NCBI RefSeq assembly: GCF_902167145.1
Contig: NC_050097.1
Span: 113,431,982-113,495,981 of the forward strand
Direction of reading: 5' to 3'
Length of the DNA stretch: 64,000 nucleotides
Source: Zea mays
Lineage: Eukaryota > Streptophyta > Magnoliopsida > Poales > Poaceae
This document shows, in pieces, positions 1 to 9,910 of the stretch; the stretch's first letter is position 1, and each line of letters starts with the position of its first letter. Made by a program: the position numbers and the translations under genes. The notes beneath the pieces were generated by a model. That model was given only the letters and a program-made list of their open reading frames with translations. It searched no databases and was not told where the DNA came from.

Positions 1-828
1 GCATGCTTGTTACATTTTGACAGAAATCATGTAGGTTAGTATCTATAGTTTTACTACTTATTTTTATTATAAATAAGCCATAATGTGTCTAGCATTTAGA
101 GCAGGTCGTTCTGCTATAATTTGTTTCTTCAGGGACTTATTAAATCCTAAGTTTCCATTTGTTCTGACAACTATTTTTTTGCATGTACCAGAGATCAAAC
201 TTATTGACTTAACTGGCAATCTATTCTCATAGTGGCAAGTAAGAACTCCCACAGAATGATTCTTGTTACTTCAGTTGCTATACTTACAATTGTTGTGGCT
301 TTATATAACATCAAAGCAATAAGAGAAATAGTGTTGGTGGTACTACCAAATGCATGTAGCATATCCCCTGTGCTTCTGTGTTTAACTGTTTATTCATTTG
401 TTGTGTGTCAAACATTTTGGTTCCCTCTCAAGATATATTCTCTCTTTGTCAAGCACTGGCATCCCTAGAAGTTCTTAATTTAACAAAATAATACCATGGA
501 GAATGATGTTATAGAAACTCCAACGCTCGAGATCGTGTGCTTCCTGCCGCGTCGTGCGCCTCCGACATGCCAATAAGTGCCGTCGTGCTATCGACGACTT
601 TGGCGGATCCCTGTGGGTAGTGGATTCTAGAAGGGTGAAGGGTGCGGGTGGTTAGGGTGTGGCTGAAGAAGATTGGCGCCTATATAGACATCATATATTA
701 TATATGTAGACTTAGTATTCTATCATATTGACAAATAAGCATACATACATATATGTGCTAACTTGAACTGGCTGAAGAAGATTGGCGCCTATATATTCCA
801 AGGTGTGCTTACAATTTGATAACTACCC
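1..828. other. Unrecognised flank upstream of the GH51 exon
   Basis: I recognise no coding exon here. The stretch is AT-rich and intron-like. It has a GC-richer patch at about 520-660 and a 27-bp direct repeat described separately. Since the next exon belongs to an arabinofuranosidase gene, this may be the preceding intron or a rearranged 5' flank. The exon that should carry the family's acid/base Gly-Asn-Glu motif is not visible. A short open frame at 232-468 has hydrophobic bias but no recognisable family. Confidence 0.4.
660..795. repeat. 27-bp direct repeat (660-686 and 769-795)
   Basis: The 27-base word starting TGGCTGAAGAAGATTGGCGC occurs exactly at 660-686 and again at 769-795. Between the copies are 82 bp of AT-rich sequence. 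This could be a local duplication or a rearranged small insertion. No terminal inverted repeat was seen in the spacer. Confidence 0.7.
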
Positions 829-984
829 ATGAACGATATAAGTGGACAGCGCCAACAAGTATGTGATACTATTGTGAAGTTCTACTCTGCAATAAAAGCA
901 TCCTATCCAGACATCAAAATCATATCAAGCTGTGATAGATCTGCTATTTCATCAGACAACCCAACTGATTTGTTTGATGTCCAT
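829..984 (+). pseudogene. alpha-L-arabinofuranosidase (GH51), 5' exon fragment
   Basis: In frame this reads through ...KFYSAIKASYPDIKIISSC... to ...DLFDVH, ending at a GTAATG donor at 985. This matches the part of plant GH51 alpha-L-arabinofuranosidases (ASD1 type, apoplastic enzymes removing arabinose side chains from cell-wall polymers) just before the nucleophile-bearing exon. The next residues, VYSSSGDMFS, are found about 20 kb away at 21134, in the same phase. The exon start is uncertain: homology is clear from the VKFYSAI segment, while the preceding codons resemble the family poorly. Upstream exons, including the acid/base glutamate, are not in this window. Confidence 0.75.
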
Positions 985-1047
985 GTAATGACTGTCTTGC
1001 TTGGTTTTCTCATAGATAATATTTTTCCCAGTAGAGGTGACATCTGC

Positions 1048-1661
1048 TGTTGGGGGTATGCTTCGTAGCCGAAGATCCTAAAGAAATAAACACCTTCGGC
1101 AAATCCTCTCCAAAACAATGCCGAAGCTATCAACTATAAAGCTTCGGTACAGTGACATGTCTCAATACAAAGGGGTGAACCGACTTAAAGATGAAATGAC
1201 TTAAAGACCCATGATATTCTGTGTCATTATTATAGTTCATTGTAAAGGGCATGAATGTAATTATATACAGGCTATGAATTGTGCCTATAAATAGGTGAAC
1301 AGTACCCCCGTACTGTTCACGTGCTCTCCGGTAATCACGCATTGGCCATTTGTTTTTGCATCACGCTGATATTTTTGCTTTTCTTCGAGCCGAAGGTACA
1401 TTTGTAATTCGTTATCATTTCTACAGTAATGAAATAGATATGAGTTAATAATGATAATCATATATTCAAATTATTTTATATATTTTTTACCCTTCCTCAT
1501 TATTTGTTGTGTTTATGAAGGTATAACCTTTCATAACCTTCGTCCGAAATCCATTATATCCCGAGGGAAATAATGCTTCGAAGGACGAAGGACCCTAATA
1601 TTTAACAATTTCTATGTTGCCTTGTTCTTGATTCATAGCATTTGAGAACAAGTCCCCAACA
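1048..1661 (+). repeat. TatA 5' LTR
   Basis: 614 bp, TG...CA ends, followed at once by the primer-binding site. It has a TATA box at 1285-1295 and a perfect-stem hairpin just downstream. Its partner is at 20505-21118. Confidence 0.95.
1285..1320 (+). promoter_or_regulatory. TatA LTR TATA box and start-site hairpin
   Basis: CTATAAATAGG (1285-1295) is a good plant TATA box. It runs directly into an inverted repeat, GTGAACAGTAC / GTACTGTTCAC, with 11-bp arms around a 4-base loop (about 1295-1320). The 3' LTR keeps both arms while the loop differs (CCCC versus CTCA). The solo LTR at 26054 keeps a similar stem. Transcription should start at or just after the hairpin. Confidence 0.7.
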
Positions 1662-1680
1662 TTGGCGCCCACCTCCGGTG
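1662..1680 (+). other. TatA primer-binding site
   Basis: TTGGCGCCCACC follows the LTR end directly. The same TTGGCGCCCACC word follows the TatB LTR at 41747, so it is the shared minus-strand priming site of these Tat elements. I do not assign the tRNA. Confidence 0.75.
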
Positions 1681-1705
1681 AACTCACTTCCACTTTTTTG
1701 AGCTG

Positions 1706-2320
1706 ATGGCTTCAGTCAAGAATCAAGCTGGAACTGCTTCGGCCCCGAAGCTGGTTCTCCCGATAACAGGCGATTCATGCTCAGAGCCGGCAAACAAGAA
1801 ACAGAAGAAGGAGGCACAGAGAAGAGTACAGCATGTAGGGGTACAAGGACCCTTCATCAAATCAAGATGGTCTCACATCCCAATTACCTTTTCTCAAGAG
1901 GATCTTCAGCTCAAGGATTATCCACACAATGATGCTATGGTTATCTCTTGTGTGAACAAAGGATTTCTGGTCCATAATGTTTTGGTTGATACAGGCAGTG
2001 CAGCAGATATCATATTTGCTAAGGCCTTCAGACAAATGCAAGAGCCCGAAGACAAGATTCATGATGCTACGCAACCTCTTTGTGGCTTCGGAGGGCGACA
2101 GATTGTAGCACTTGGTAAGATCACCATGCCAGTAACCTTCGGATTCGTCAACAACACAAGGACTGAGCAAATTGTGTTTGACATTGTTGACATGGAGTAT
2201 CCTTACAATGCTATCATTGGTTGCGGAACACTCAATGCTTTCGAAGCAATTTTTCATCCAGCATATCTTTGCATGAAGATACCTTCGGATCAGGGACCTA
2301 TTGCTATTCATGGGAGTTAG
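1706..2320 (+). CDS. TatA gag-remnant/aspartic protease
   Basis: This 204-codon frame starts 44 bp after the LTR. After about 60 low-complexity residues it enters a retropepsin: LVDTGSAADIIF (catalytic Asp-Thr-Gly), then a GFGG motif and YNAIIGCG. A Tat gag is normally several hundred residues with a retrotrans_gag domain and zinc knuckle. None of it is here, so gag has been deleted and the leader abuts protease. The frame ends at TAG (2318-2320), and the same frame continues into RT, so this looks like CAG changed to TAG. The element could not make its own capsid. Confidence 0.85.
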   Translation: MASVKNQAGTASAPKLVLPITGDSCSEPANKKQKKEAQRRVQHVGVQGPFIKSRWSHIPITFSQEDLQLKDYPHNDAMVISCVNKGFLVHNVLVDTGSAADIIFAKAFRQMQEPEDKIHDATQPLCGFGGRQIVALGKITMPVTFGFVNNTRTEQIVFDIVDMEYPYNAIIGCGTLNAFEAIFHPAYLCMKIPSDQGPIAIHGS

Positions 2321-2359
2321 GAAGCCGCCAGAAAGGCCGAGGGGAATTGGACTGATTCA

Positions 2360-4765
2360 ATGGCAATCCACAACATAGATGAAGCCGAAGCTTGTGAGCA
2401 GTACAAGCATAAAAGGGGAAAGGCTGCTTCGGCCGATCGGCCGAAACCCATGCTTTTATGCGAAGATATCGCAGAGCAGAAGGTGCTGCTGGGATCTCAA
2501 TTGTCTGAGGAACAAGAGAAAACCTTGATAAGATTCTTGTTCAACAACAAAGATGTCTTTGCATGGTCGGCTAATGATCTTTGCGGAGTTAACAGGGATG
2601 TTATTGAACATTCGCTTAATGTTGATCCATCCTTCAGACCCAGAAAGCAGAGGCTTCGGAAGATGTCTGATGACAAGGCCGAGGGTGCTCGGAATGAAGT
2701 GAAAAGACTTCTCAGTGCCGGAGTTATCAGAGAGGTAAAATACCCAGAATGGCTGGCTAACACTGTTATGGTAAAAAAGGCCAATGGTAAATGGAGGATG
2801 TGTATCGATTTTACTGATCTCAACAAGGCCTGTCCGAAGGACGAGTTTCCATTGTCAAGGATAGATTCCTTAGTTGATGCAGCAGCTTCATCAGAGCTTA
2901 TGAGTCTGCTGGATTGTTATTCAGGCTATCATCAAATTTGGATGAAGAAGGAGGATGAGCCGAAGACCAGCTTCATAACCCCTAGTGGAACATATTGTTA
3001 CCTTCGGATGCCTGAGGGGCTCAAGAATGCTAGAGGAAGCTTCAGCAGAATGACAGCGAAGGTTCTTCAATCTCAGATAGGCAGAAATGTGCTAACTTAT
3101 GTTGATGATATCATTGTAAAAAGCACGAAGCAAGATAATCACATTACTGATCTGCAGGAAACCTTCGCTAATTTTAGACAGGTCGGTTTAAAGTTGAATC
3201 CAGAAAAATGTGTCTTCGGGGTGAAGAAAGGGAAATTTCTTGGCTGCCTAGTTTCAACAAAAGGGATTGAGGCTAATCCAAATAAAATCGAAGCTATCCT
3301 TCGAATGGAACCACCCAGTACAAAGAAGGGGGCTCAAAGATTGACAGGAAGACTGGCATCTCTCAACAGATTCATATCTAGATCAGCAGAGAGAAATTTA
3401 CCATTTTTCAAAGTGCTGAAGTCAGTCGAAGTTTTTCAATGGGGACCGGTCCAGCAGAGAGCCTTCGAAGAGCTGAAGCAATATTTGATAGACCTAACAA
3501 CGCTAACTCCACCAACGCCAGAGGCTCCTCTGTTGTTATATGTGGCAGCCTCGCACTCAGCGGTAAGTGCGACACTTGTCCAAGAGAAGCTTGAAGGGCA
3601 AGTCAAGAAGCAAGCTCCAATATACTTTGTATCTGAAGTTCTTAGTTTATCAAAGAAAAATTATACAGAATTGGAGAAGGTGCTATATGCTGTTTTGATG
3701 GCTTCTAGAAAGCTTTGGCATTATTTCCAAGCATACAATATAATTGTACCTTCTTCACAACCATTGAAGGACATTATGAGAAATAGAGAAGCTACTGGAA
3801 GGATTGGAAAGTGGGCTGCGGAACTTAATGAATTCTGCATTTATTATGTACACAGATCTTCGATTCAGTCCCAGGCGTTAGCTGACTTCATTGCTGACTG
3901 GACGCCAGGGGCTCAGGTAGAAGAGGCAAATAAAGATGCCGAAGCATGGACAGTATTTTGCGATGGTTCTTGGGGAACCTTCGGAGCAGGAGCAGCCGCT
4001 ATCTTGGTCGCACCCTCCAAAGTTAAAACTTGCTACGCAGCAAGACTTGATTTTAGCTGCACAAATAACATTGCTGAGTACGAAGCTTTACTTTTGGGCC
4101 TTCGGAAGCTAAAGGCAATGGGAATCAGAAGGGCGGTTCTTAAAACTGATTCCCAGGTTATCTCTGGTCATATTGACAAGAGTTGTAAGGCAAGAGACCC
4201 GAAGCTTGAGAAGTATCTAGATACGGTCCGAAGGATTGAAGCTTCTTTTGAAGGGTTTTCTGTAAAAAATATTCCTCGAGGAGAAAATGAGCATGCTGAT
4301 TTGCTAGCCAAGTCAGCAGCACAAGGGCTGCCCTTACCTTCGGAAGTATTTTTTGAAACAATAAAAGCACCTTCGGTTGAACTTCTTGAAAGAGCGGTCC
4401 TCAATATATCTCCTGTTTATAGTGAAGACTGGAGAACTGAGATCATCTCCTACCTTAAGGGTAATTTCCTTTCAGATGACGAAGCTTATAACAAGAGAAT
4501 AGAGGCAAGAGCTCGTCCATATGTAATAATAGAAGGGGAGCTGTACAAGCATGGGGTCTGCTCTCCGTTACTCAAATGTTTATCCAGAGCTGAAGGTATA
4601 GAATTGATGAAGGAAATACATGCAGGCCTGTGTGGATCTCACATTGGATCTAGGCCTTTGCTGGGAAAAGTTTTTCGCCAAGGATTTTATTGGCCAAAAA
4701 GCAGCTTCGGATGCAGCGGAATTAGTCCAAAAGTGCGAAGGTTGTTAGAAATGTGCAAGAGATAA
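2360..4765 (+). CDS. TatA reverse transcriptase-RNase H (with integrase zinc finger)
   Basis: 801 codons. The RT runs from about residue 90, with KWRMCIDFTDLNKACPKDEF, the palm SLLDCYSGYHQI and the catalytic LTYVDDIIVKS. An RNase H connection follows (YFVSEVLS, ELEKVLYAVLMASRKLWHYF). A second RNase H domain of the type typical of Tat elements begins AWTVFCDGSWGTFGAGAAAI and includes NNIAEYEALLLGL and KTDSQV. The end enters the integrase HHCC finger (EIHAGLCGSHIGS). Near 4700 a frame slip and a TAG at 4744 separate it from the integrase core. The first in-frame ATG used here is not a real start, because translation would come from the upstream protease frame through the 2318 stop. Confidence 0.9.
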   Translation: MAIHNIDEAEACEQYKHKRGKAASADRPKPMLLCEDIAEQKVLLGSQLSEEQEKTLIRFLFNNKDVFAWSANDLCGVNRDVIEHSLNVDPSFRPRKQRLRKMSDDKAEGARNEVKRLLSAGVIREVKYPEWLANTVMVKKANGKWRMCIDFTDLNKACPKDEFPLSRIDSLVDAAASSELMSLLDCYSGYHQIWMKKEDEPKTSFITPSGTYCYLRMPEGLKNARGSFSRMTAKVLQSQIGRNVLTYVDDIIVKSTKQDNHITDLQETFANFRQVGLKLNPEKCVFGVKKGKFLGCLVSTKGIEANPNKIEAILRMEPPSTKKGAQRLTGRLASLNRFISRSAERNLPFFKVLKSVEVFQWGPVQQRAFEELKQYLIDLTTLTPPTPEAPLLLYVAASHSAVSATLVQEKLEGQVKKQAPIYFVSEVLSLSKKNYTELEKVLYAVLMASRKLWHYFQAYNIIVPSSQPLKDIMRNREATGRIGKWAAELNEFCIYYVHRSSIQSQALADFIADWTPGAQVEEANKDAEAWTVFCDGSWGTFGAGAAAILVAPSKVKTCYAARLDFSCTNNIAEYEALLLGLRKLKAMGIRRAVLKTDSQVISGHIDKSCKARDPKLEKYLDTVRRIEASFEGFSVKNIPRGENEHADLLAKSAAQGLPLPSEVFFETIKAPSVELLERAVLNISPVYSEDWRTEIISYLKGNFLSDDEAYNKRIEARARPYVIIEGELYKHGVCSPLLKCLSRAEGIELMKEIHAGLCGSHIGSRPLLGKVFRQGFYWPKSSFGCSGISPKVRRLLEMCKR

Positions 4766-4811
4766 AAAACAACCTTCGTCTCTAACTCAGTTAATACAAC
4801 CCACTTGGCTG

Positions 4812-5654
4812 TTGCAAAGGTGGGGCCTTGATTTGTTAGGTCCGCTACCACCAGCACAAGGGAATTTAAGATATGTTGTAGTGGCAGTGGAATATTTTTC
4901 TAAATGGATTGAGGCAAAGCCTTTAGCCACAATAACTTCGGTTACTGTTCAAAAGTTCTTTTGGCAAAACATTGTCTGTCGCTTCGGAGTGCTAAAGGTT
5001 ATCACTGTGGACAATGGAACGCAGTTTGATTCCGAAGCTTTCAAAGAATTTTGTGAACAAATTGGCACAAAGATCCATTTTGCGTCAGTTCGACATCTGG
5101 AATCAAATGGACTAGTTGAAAGGGCTAATGGCATCATAATGACAGGAATAATGAAGTTAATATTCAATCAGCCAATGGGAAAGTGGCCAGATGAATTAAT
5201 TAAAGTGGTGTGGAGCCACAACACAATAGTATTAAGGTCAACAGGTTTTACACCATTCAAATTGTTGTTTGGTGATGAAGCAATAACCCCAGAAGAGGCT
5301 AAGGCAGGATCAATAAGAACAGTGGCTTCGGCGAAAGACGAAGCTGATTGTTCTATGGACAAAGATGCTATAGAAGGGATCAGGCTTCAGACTATGGAAA
5401 ACATCAATAAATACCAAGCCGAAACAATAAAATGGTGTGATAGAAAGGTTCGGTTGAAGAACATTAAGCCAGGACATTTGGTGCTTCGAAGAGTGGCCAA
5501 CCCAGACACAGTGGGCAAACTACAGCTAAAGTGGGAAGGCCCCTTTCTGGTAGTATCTTCGTCAAGACCCGGTTCCTACAGATTAAAGGATATGGACGGC
5601 AACGACATTCCTAGATCATGGAATGCGGATGAGCTTCGGCGGTATTATGTGTAA
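4812..5654 (+). CDS. TatA integrase core and C-terminal domain
   Basis: 280 codons. The DDE triad is visible: Asp in RWGLDLLGPLP, Asp in ITVDNGTQF and Glu in NGLVERANG. The C-terminal part has the GHLVLRRV...LQLKWEGPFLV...GSYRL module found in Tat integrases and ends RSWNADELRRYYV, the usual terminus. There is no chromodomain, as expected for Tat. It would insert the cDNA into chromatin. It is separated from RT-RNase H by a frameshift and a nonsense codon, so it is not expressed as part of an intact polyprotein. Confidence 0.9.
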   Translation: MQRWGLDLLGPLPPAQGNLRYVVVAVEYFSKWIEAKPLATITSVTVQKFFWQNIVCRFGVLKVITVDNGTQFDSEAFKEFCEQIGTKIHFASVRHLESNGLVERANGIIMTGIMKLIFNQPMGKWPDELIKVVWSHNTIVLRSTGFTPFKLLFGDEAITPEEAKAGSIRTVASAKDEADCSMDKDAIEGIRLQTMENINKYQAETIKWCDRKVRLKNIKPGHLVLRRVANPDTVGKLQLKWEGPFLVVSSSRPGSYRLKDMDGNDIPRSWNADELRRYYV

Positions 5655-5721
5655 CCTGATGTAATCTTTTTTATTTTTTATTGTTGTTTTAGTTTTTCCT
5701 TATGGCACCCTTTTCCTTTCC

Positions 5722-5750
5722 AAAGGGGGAGAAAGGTTTTTAATGGGGCC
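5722..5750 (+). promoter_or_regulatory. Conserved purine tract with TTTTTAATG box after pol (TatA)
   Basis: AAAGGGGGAGAAAGG followed by TTTTTAATGGGGCC lies about 70 bp after the pol stop. TatB has the matching GGGGGGTGAGG plus TTTTTAATGAGGC at 47463-47486, also about 70 bp after its pol stop. This looks like a second (internal) polypurine tract or another cis element. Its role is inferred only. Confidence 0.5.
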
Positions 5751-5904
5751 ACAACATGTAATTTTTCTTTTCCTTATTTCAATTCTATAAGAGTGATATC
5801 CCCCAAAAATGTAAATGTAAAAGCTGACAACGCACCATCGAGTGCAATGGAAAAAGAAAAGAAAACAGAGAGAAGCTCAAAAGTCGTTCCCAAGGGAATG
5901 CAGA

Positions 5905-6115
5905 GCTTACAGTGAAAAATAAACGCTGATACCGCCGAAAGTAAAAGGCGAAGAAGCTCCTAAGGGAGGCTTACAGTGAAAAATAAACGCTGATACCGCC
6001 GAAAGTAAAAGGCGAAGAAGCTCCTAAGGGAGGCTTACAGCGAAAAATAAACGCTGATTCCGCCGAAAGTAAAAGGCGAAGAAGCTCCTAAGGGAGGCTT
6101 GCAGCGAAAAGTCAG
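5905..6115 (+). repeat. TatA 64-bp tandem array between pol and the antisense gene
   Basis: The word AAACGCTGAT recurs at 5921, 5985 and 6049, a 64-bp spacing. Each unit carries CCGCCGAAAGTAAAAGGCG and GAAGCTCCTAAGGGAGGCTT. Three good copies are followed by a degenerate fourth. The array lies in the convergent gap after the sense pol stop. Confidence 0.9.
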
Positions 6116-6410
6116 CGCTAATACACCGAAAAATAAACGGTGAAGCCGAAAAATAAGCGGCAAAGAAGGTTTGAGTCATTCTCAAGGGAGTATGGCTTCG
6201 AATATGTATTTGAGCATTAATTTGCACGATACATTACATCATGACATTTGCATTCATAAACATTCACTTAGACATACATAGGATCATCATCAGCATAACG
6301 TACAAACATGCTTCGGATACAAAAGGAAGGCAATTTTATGCTTCGCTGTGTACGCAAAGAAGGGAAGGTGTTTTTCGCCTATGGCTCAAAAGTATTACTT
6401 TCGTCCACAC
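6116..6410 (+). other. TatA internal spacer up to the Del1 insertion
   Basis: No ORF of note; the degenerate tail of the 64-bp array fades into AT-rich sequence. It ends with CACAC (6406-6410), the target duplication of Del1. The spacer resumes at 16969 and reaches the 3' end of the antisense gene at 17121. Confidence 0.6.
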
Positions 6411-9400
6411 TGTAACACCCGGTTTTAAGGAACAAAGCCGGGTGCATCTCATACATGCGCCAAGAAGACAACATATATAATAACAGAGTGTATAGAGATA
6501 AATGTCACAATAATCAGAGTATTTATTATATAGCGGAAGACTTATTACAAAATAAAAATAATGAGTATAAAACGAACTAAGGATCGTCGGCGCCAATGTC
6601 AACTGAGAAACGCCACCTAGATCAGATCATACTCCTCGCCTTGTGGCTCCTCCTGAACCACATGTTCTTCTCCTATGGGGGGGTGTGAGACAGCAAGGGT
6701 GAGCTCACATACGTTCATCGCTCAACAAGTTGTGGGGAATAATGTGACATGAACTCGCCAAAGGTGGGAGTTCATGTAGTGTAAGGCTGATCAATGAAAT
6801 AAAGGCTGAAGCTGAGCATTGCTTTTATAAGTTGGTCAAAATTTTATTAGCAGTTACTAAGTGTAAGTGAATACCAAACCATAGTAATAATAAGTAAAAG
6901 TAATAATAAAATAATCCCAAATGCAATGAAATGACAGGTTAAGTTTAAGTTCCATAATTTAATCATGTGAGTGTCCGAGCCGCTCATGACCGTGAGCACG
7001 GCTAGTATACCAGTTTTACACTCTGCAGAGGTTGCGCATCTTTACCCACAAGTCGTGTTACCCATTTGCCACGGAGTTGATCAGACTCCATACACCTCTA
7101 CCAAGGAAGCGAGGCAGGGTACCACTACGAGGCCTTTACAAAGTTCCACTAGCTTCAGACTACCCGCTACAGTTTATAGGAAGCTCCAGTGCAGGGTTCT
7201 TGCCTGACCGCCATCGTAGCAAAATCAACCCAAGGACCTCCCTACACTGACCACTCCCCTACTGCCCTTGCCCCTTTCGGGTAAGGCAGCCCTCCACTAG
7301 CTTTCCTAGTTAATCAGCCAAGGGCGTCCCATTATACCCTTGTGGTAGCACTGTTTTCCCGGGTGGTTCTCCATGTTCCCATTAACATAATGATCTTATC
7401 ATGAACATAAAATAATGAACAGATAATAACAAGTGTAAAAATGAGTGATGAATATCTCTATACCCAAATCCACATAAAGCAATAGCATGTACTACCCAAA
7501 AACTTAGTAGTAAAACCAGTGGTGAAGCAAGGTATAAAGATAGTCAAAATCTAGGGTATCCTATTGGGTCCCAGCAAAATTATCCTATGCAGATCATTAT
7601 GAATAATAAGAACATGAATGGGTAAAAGAAGTGATCAAGGGCACAACTTGCCTTCAACGAGCTCCTGCTCAGCTATCTCAACTTGTTGAACCTCAGATTC
7701 CACAGTGGCTTGCTCGTCTACTCGCATCAACACAATACATACATAGCATAGCATAAATTAACATCACATCAAACATGCAAATAGAATATACAGTAATATA
7801 CTATACATTAAAATAAGATCACAGGAACTGGAATCATTAATTTTGGAGTTATAGAATTCAAGTTATGAATTTCCTAAGGTTTAATGTGATTAAAATAGGA
7901 TTAGATGAGAAATTAATTTTCTAACTGAGTTCATGTCAAAACAGAGACACTAAATGATAGAAAATAATATTACAAAATTATAGGAAGTGGAATGGATTAA
8001 TTTGGAGCTAAAATGAATTTACTATGAATTTATCAAATTCTAGTAATTATTTTCATATTAAAAATCTATTTTCCATTTATATTCTCTGGTTTTCGAGTTC
8101 TCAGGACAGGGCCTCAATTATCAGAAAACGCAGGGGTTATTCTACAATTATTCCCTAGACTCAGGGAAACAGGACCGAGGACCGCGGGTTATTTACGAAA
8201 ACATAAAGGGGCTCTTTACAAAGATTGCCACGGCGAAGGGCTACGGGCGATTCTCGGCCGTTGGATCAACGACCGACGCGCCAGATTAAAACTAAGTCTA
8301 AGCGAACCGGTACGCTGCGCGAGACGGTGGATTCACATCGGACGGTTTAAAACGTATGCTCCCGTGTTCTAATTTCGTACATCCGATCCAAAATGGACGG
8401 CTCACGCTAACCTAACCCAACCGGTCCCCAATGTCTAATCTGGGCCGTTCGCCGTGCATCCAACGGTGCCCTGTCACCCCTGCCTCAACCCCGCCGCGCG
8501 GTGGCGCACCCGCCGGATCCAATCCCCCGCTTCCCGGAGCTAATCCCCCGCGCAACCTGGTGCAAACTGAAGTGGGCGCAATGGGGGGGTTTCCACGGGG
8601 CTTTGCCCGCAGCTACCCGCCATGGAGTTTCTCGGCCACGGATGTGGCGAATTCACGGCGGGCTGTAACGACGTCGAGCAATACCGGAGTCTACTCACGT
8701 AAAATTTGGGCGCGAGGCGATTCTCCACCGATCAAGGAACATGACGCAGCTAAGGGATGGAGGTTACCAGCAGACACGACGTGAAGCACTCGGTGCGGGG
8801 CGAGTCGCGAATGGCGGCGAGGTTGGCCAGTCAACAAGCAATTCCCCCGATTGCAGCTGGTGCCCCTCCAATTGGATCTTCCCCCAGCTGCCGCGAGAGT
8901 AGAACAACGCCCGAATGTCTTCGCTGGCGCTTGAATCTAGCCGGCGGCGAGTTTCTGCGGCAGCGCTCCTACTGCCACCTCCCTTCACTCGGCGTCACGC
9001 GATTCTCTCTCTGCTACGGCGGTGGTTGCGAGGGCAGGGAGAGGAGGATGGCGAGGCGAACCAGAGGGTTCACGAGGTCGACGGAGAAGTGGAGAGGGGC
9101 ACAGGGGGCACCAATTTATCCCCCCGCAAACCCTGGCACGGATTGGAGGAAGGCCGCCCACGCCCGCGAGGATCACGGCGGTGTTCTGTTGCGCCCGCAC
9201 GCGAGTCCCACGGAGAAGAAGACCCGTCAGCGAGGGGGCCCACACGGCAGCGTACCACGGCGATGACCAAGCGCGGGCGGAACGTAGCTGGAGGCGGCTG
9301 ACAAGGTGGGGCCGCGCTGTCTGTGGCAGCGGGTCCGAGCGCGCGCGCGGAGGCTGGAATGGGCCGCGCGGGTGTGAATGAATAGTGGGCCGAAAAGGGG

Positions 9401-9872
9401 GAATCCGTGGCCCAGGCAGGTTTTAATCCTTTTCCTTTTTATTTCCTAATCTCTTTTCTTCCTTTCCAAATTCATATTTCCATTTCAAATTTAAATTCCA
9501 CCCTTGTGTCAAATTTTATCCACAAATCATAAGTGCAATTTTATCATACCCAAAAATGAGAGGAATTTATTTATTTATATATTTATTTTGCATTGTACAA
9601 TATTTATTCCTTTCCTTCTCCATTTTCATGGTTTTGTTTTCAATTTAAAGTTTGGATGTCATGAGCACATTATTACATTGCTATTGATGCTTTTATTTTT
9701 ATCATCCACAAATGCACAATCAAATAAACTCCAGCATGATGCACAGGCTATCTATGTGTTCTTTGTGTTAATTATCCACTTATAACTAGGGCTGATCACA
9801 TGTGATGATAAGTAGAGGACACAAATTATTGAGATTATCTCTATTCTCATTATTGCACTTTTGAGTATTACA
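6411..9872 (-). repeat. Del1 3' LTR (left copy)
   Basis: 3462 bp. On the plus strand it starts TGTAACACCCGG and ends GAGTATTACA. It contains a GC-rich block at about 8200-9420 that probably holds the promoter and 5' leader on the minus strand; a TATA-like GATAAATT lies at about 9113-9120 (minus). Open frames at 6971-9381 recur in the other LTR copy and are not genes. Confidence 0.95.
7652..7735 (-). other. Exon-like acidic leader peptide with GC splice donor in the Del1 LTR
   Basis: The minus strand reads MRVDEQATVESEVQQ... through ...AEQELVEG and stops being coding-like exactly at GAAG|GCAAGT, where the donor GC occupies 7651-7650. The same layout, phase and donor occur in the Del2 LTR (38316) and in the LTR fragment ending at 25056 (23771), with unrelated peptide sequence. 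A second copy lies at 14743-14826 in the right LTR. Function unknown. Confidence 0.5.
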
Positions 9873-9890
9873 AATCCTACCCCCCTTAAA
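9873..9890 (-). other. Del1 polypurine tract
   Basis: On the minus strand, TTTAAGGGGGGTAGGATT ends directly at the LTR TG. This is the plus-strand priming site. The Del2 equivalent is AAGTGGGGTAGGTC beside 39911. Confidence 0.8.
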
Positions 9891-9910
9891 AATAATCTCG
9901 TCCTCGAGAT

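Noticed and set aside
6971..9381. Plus and minus open frames in the Del1 LTR (60-169 codons), repeated at 14062-16472
   Set aside because: They lie wholly inside the LTR, in GC-rich noncoding DNA, overlap each other on both strands and match no family. They are frames kept open by base composition.
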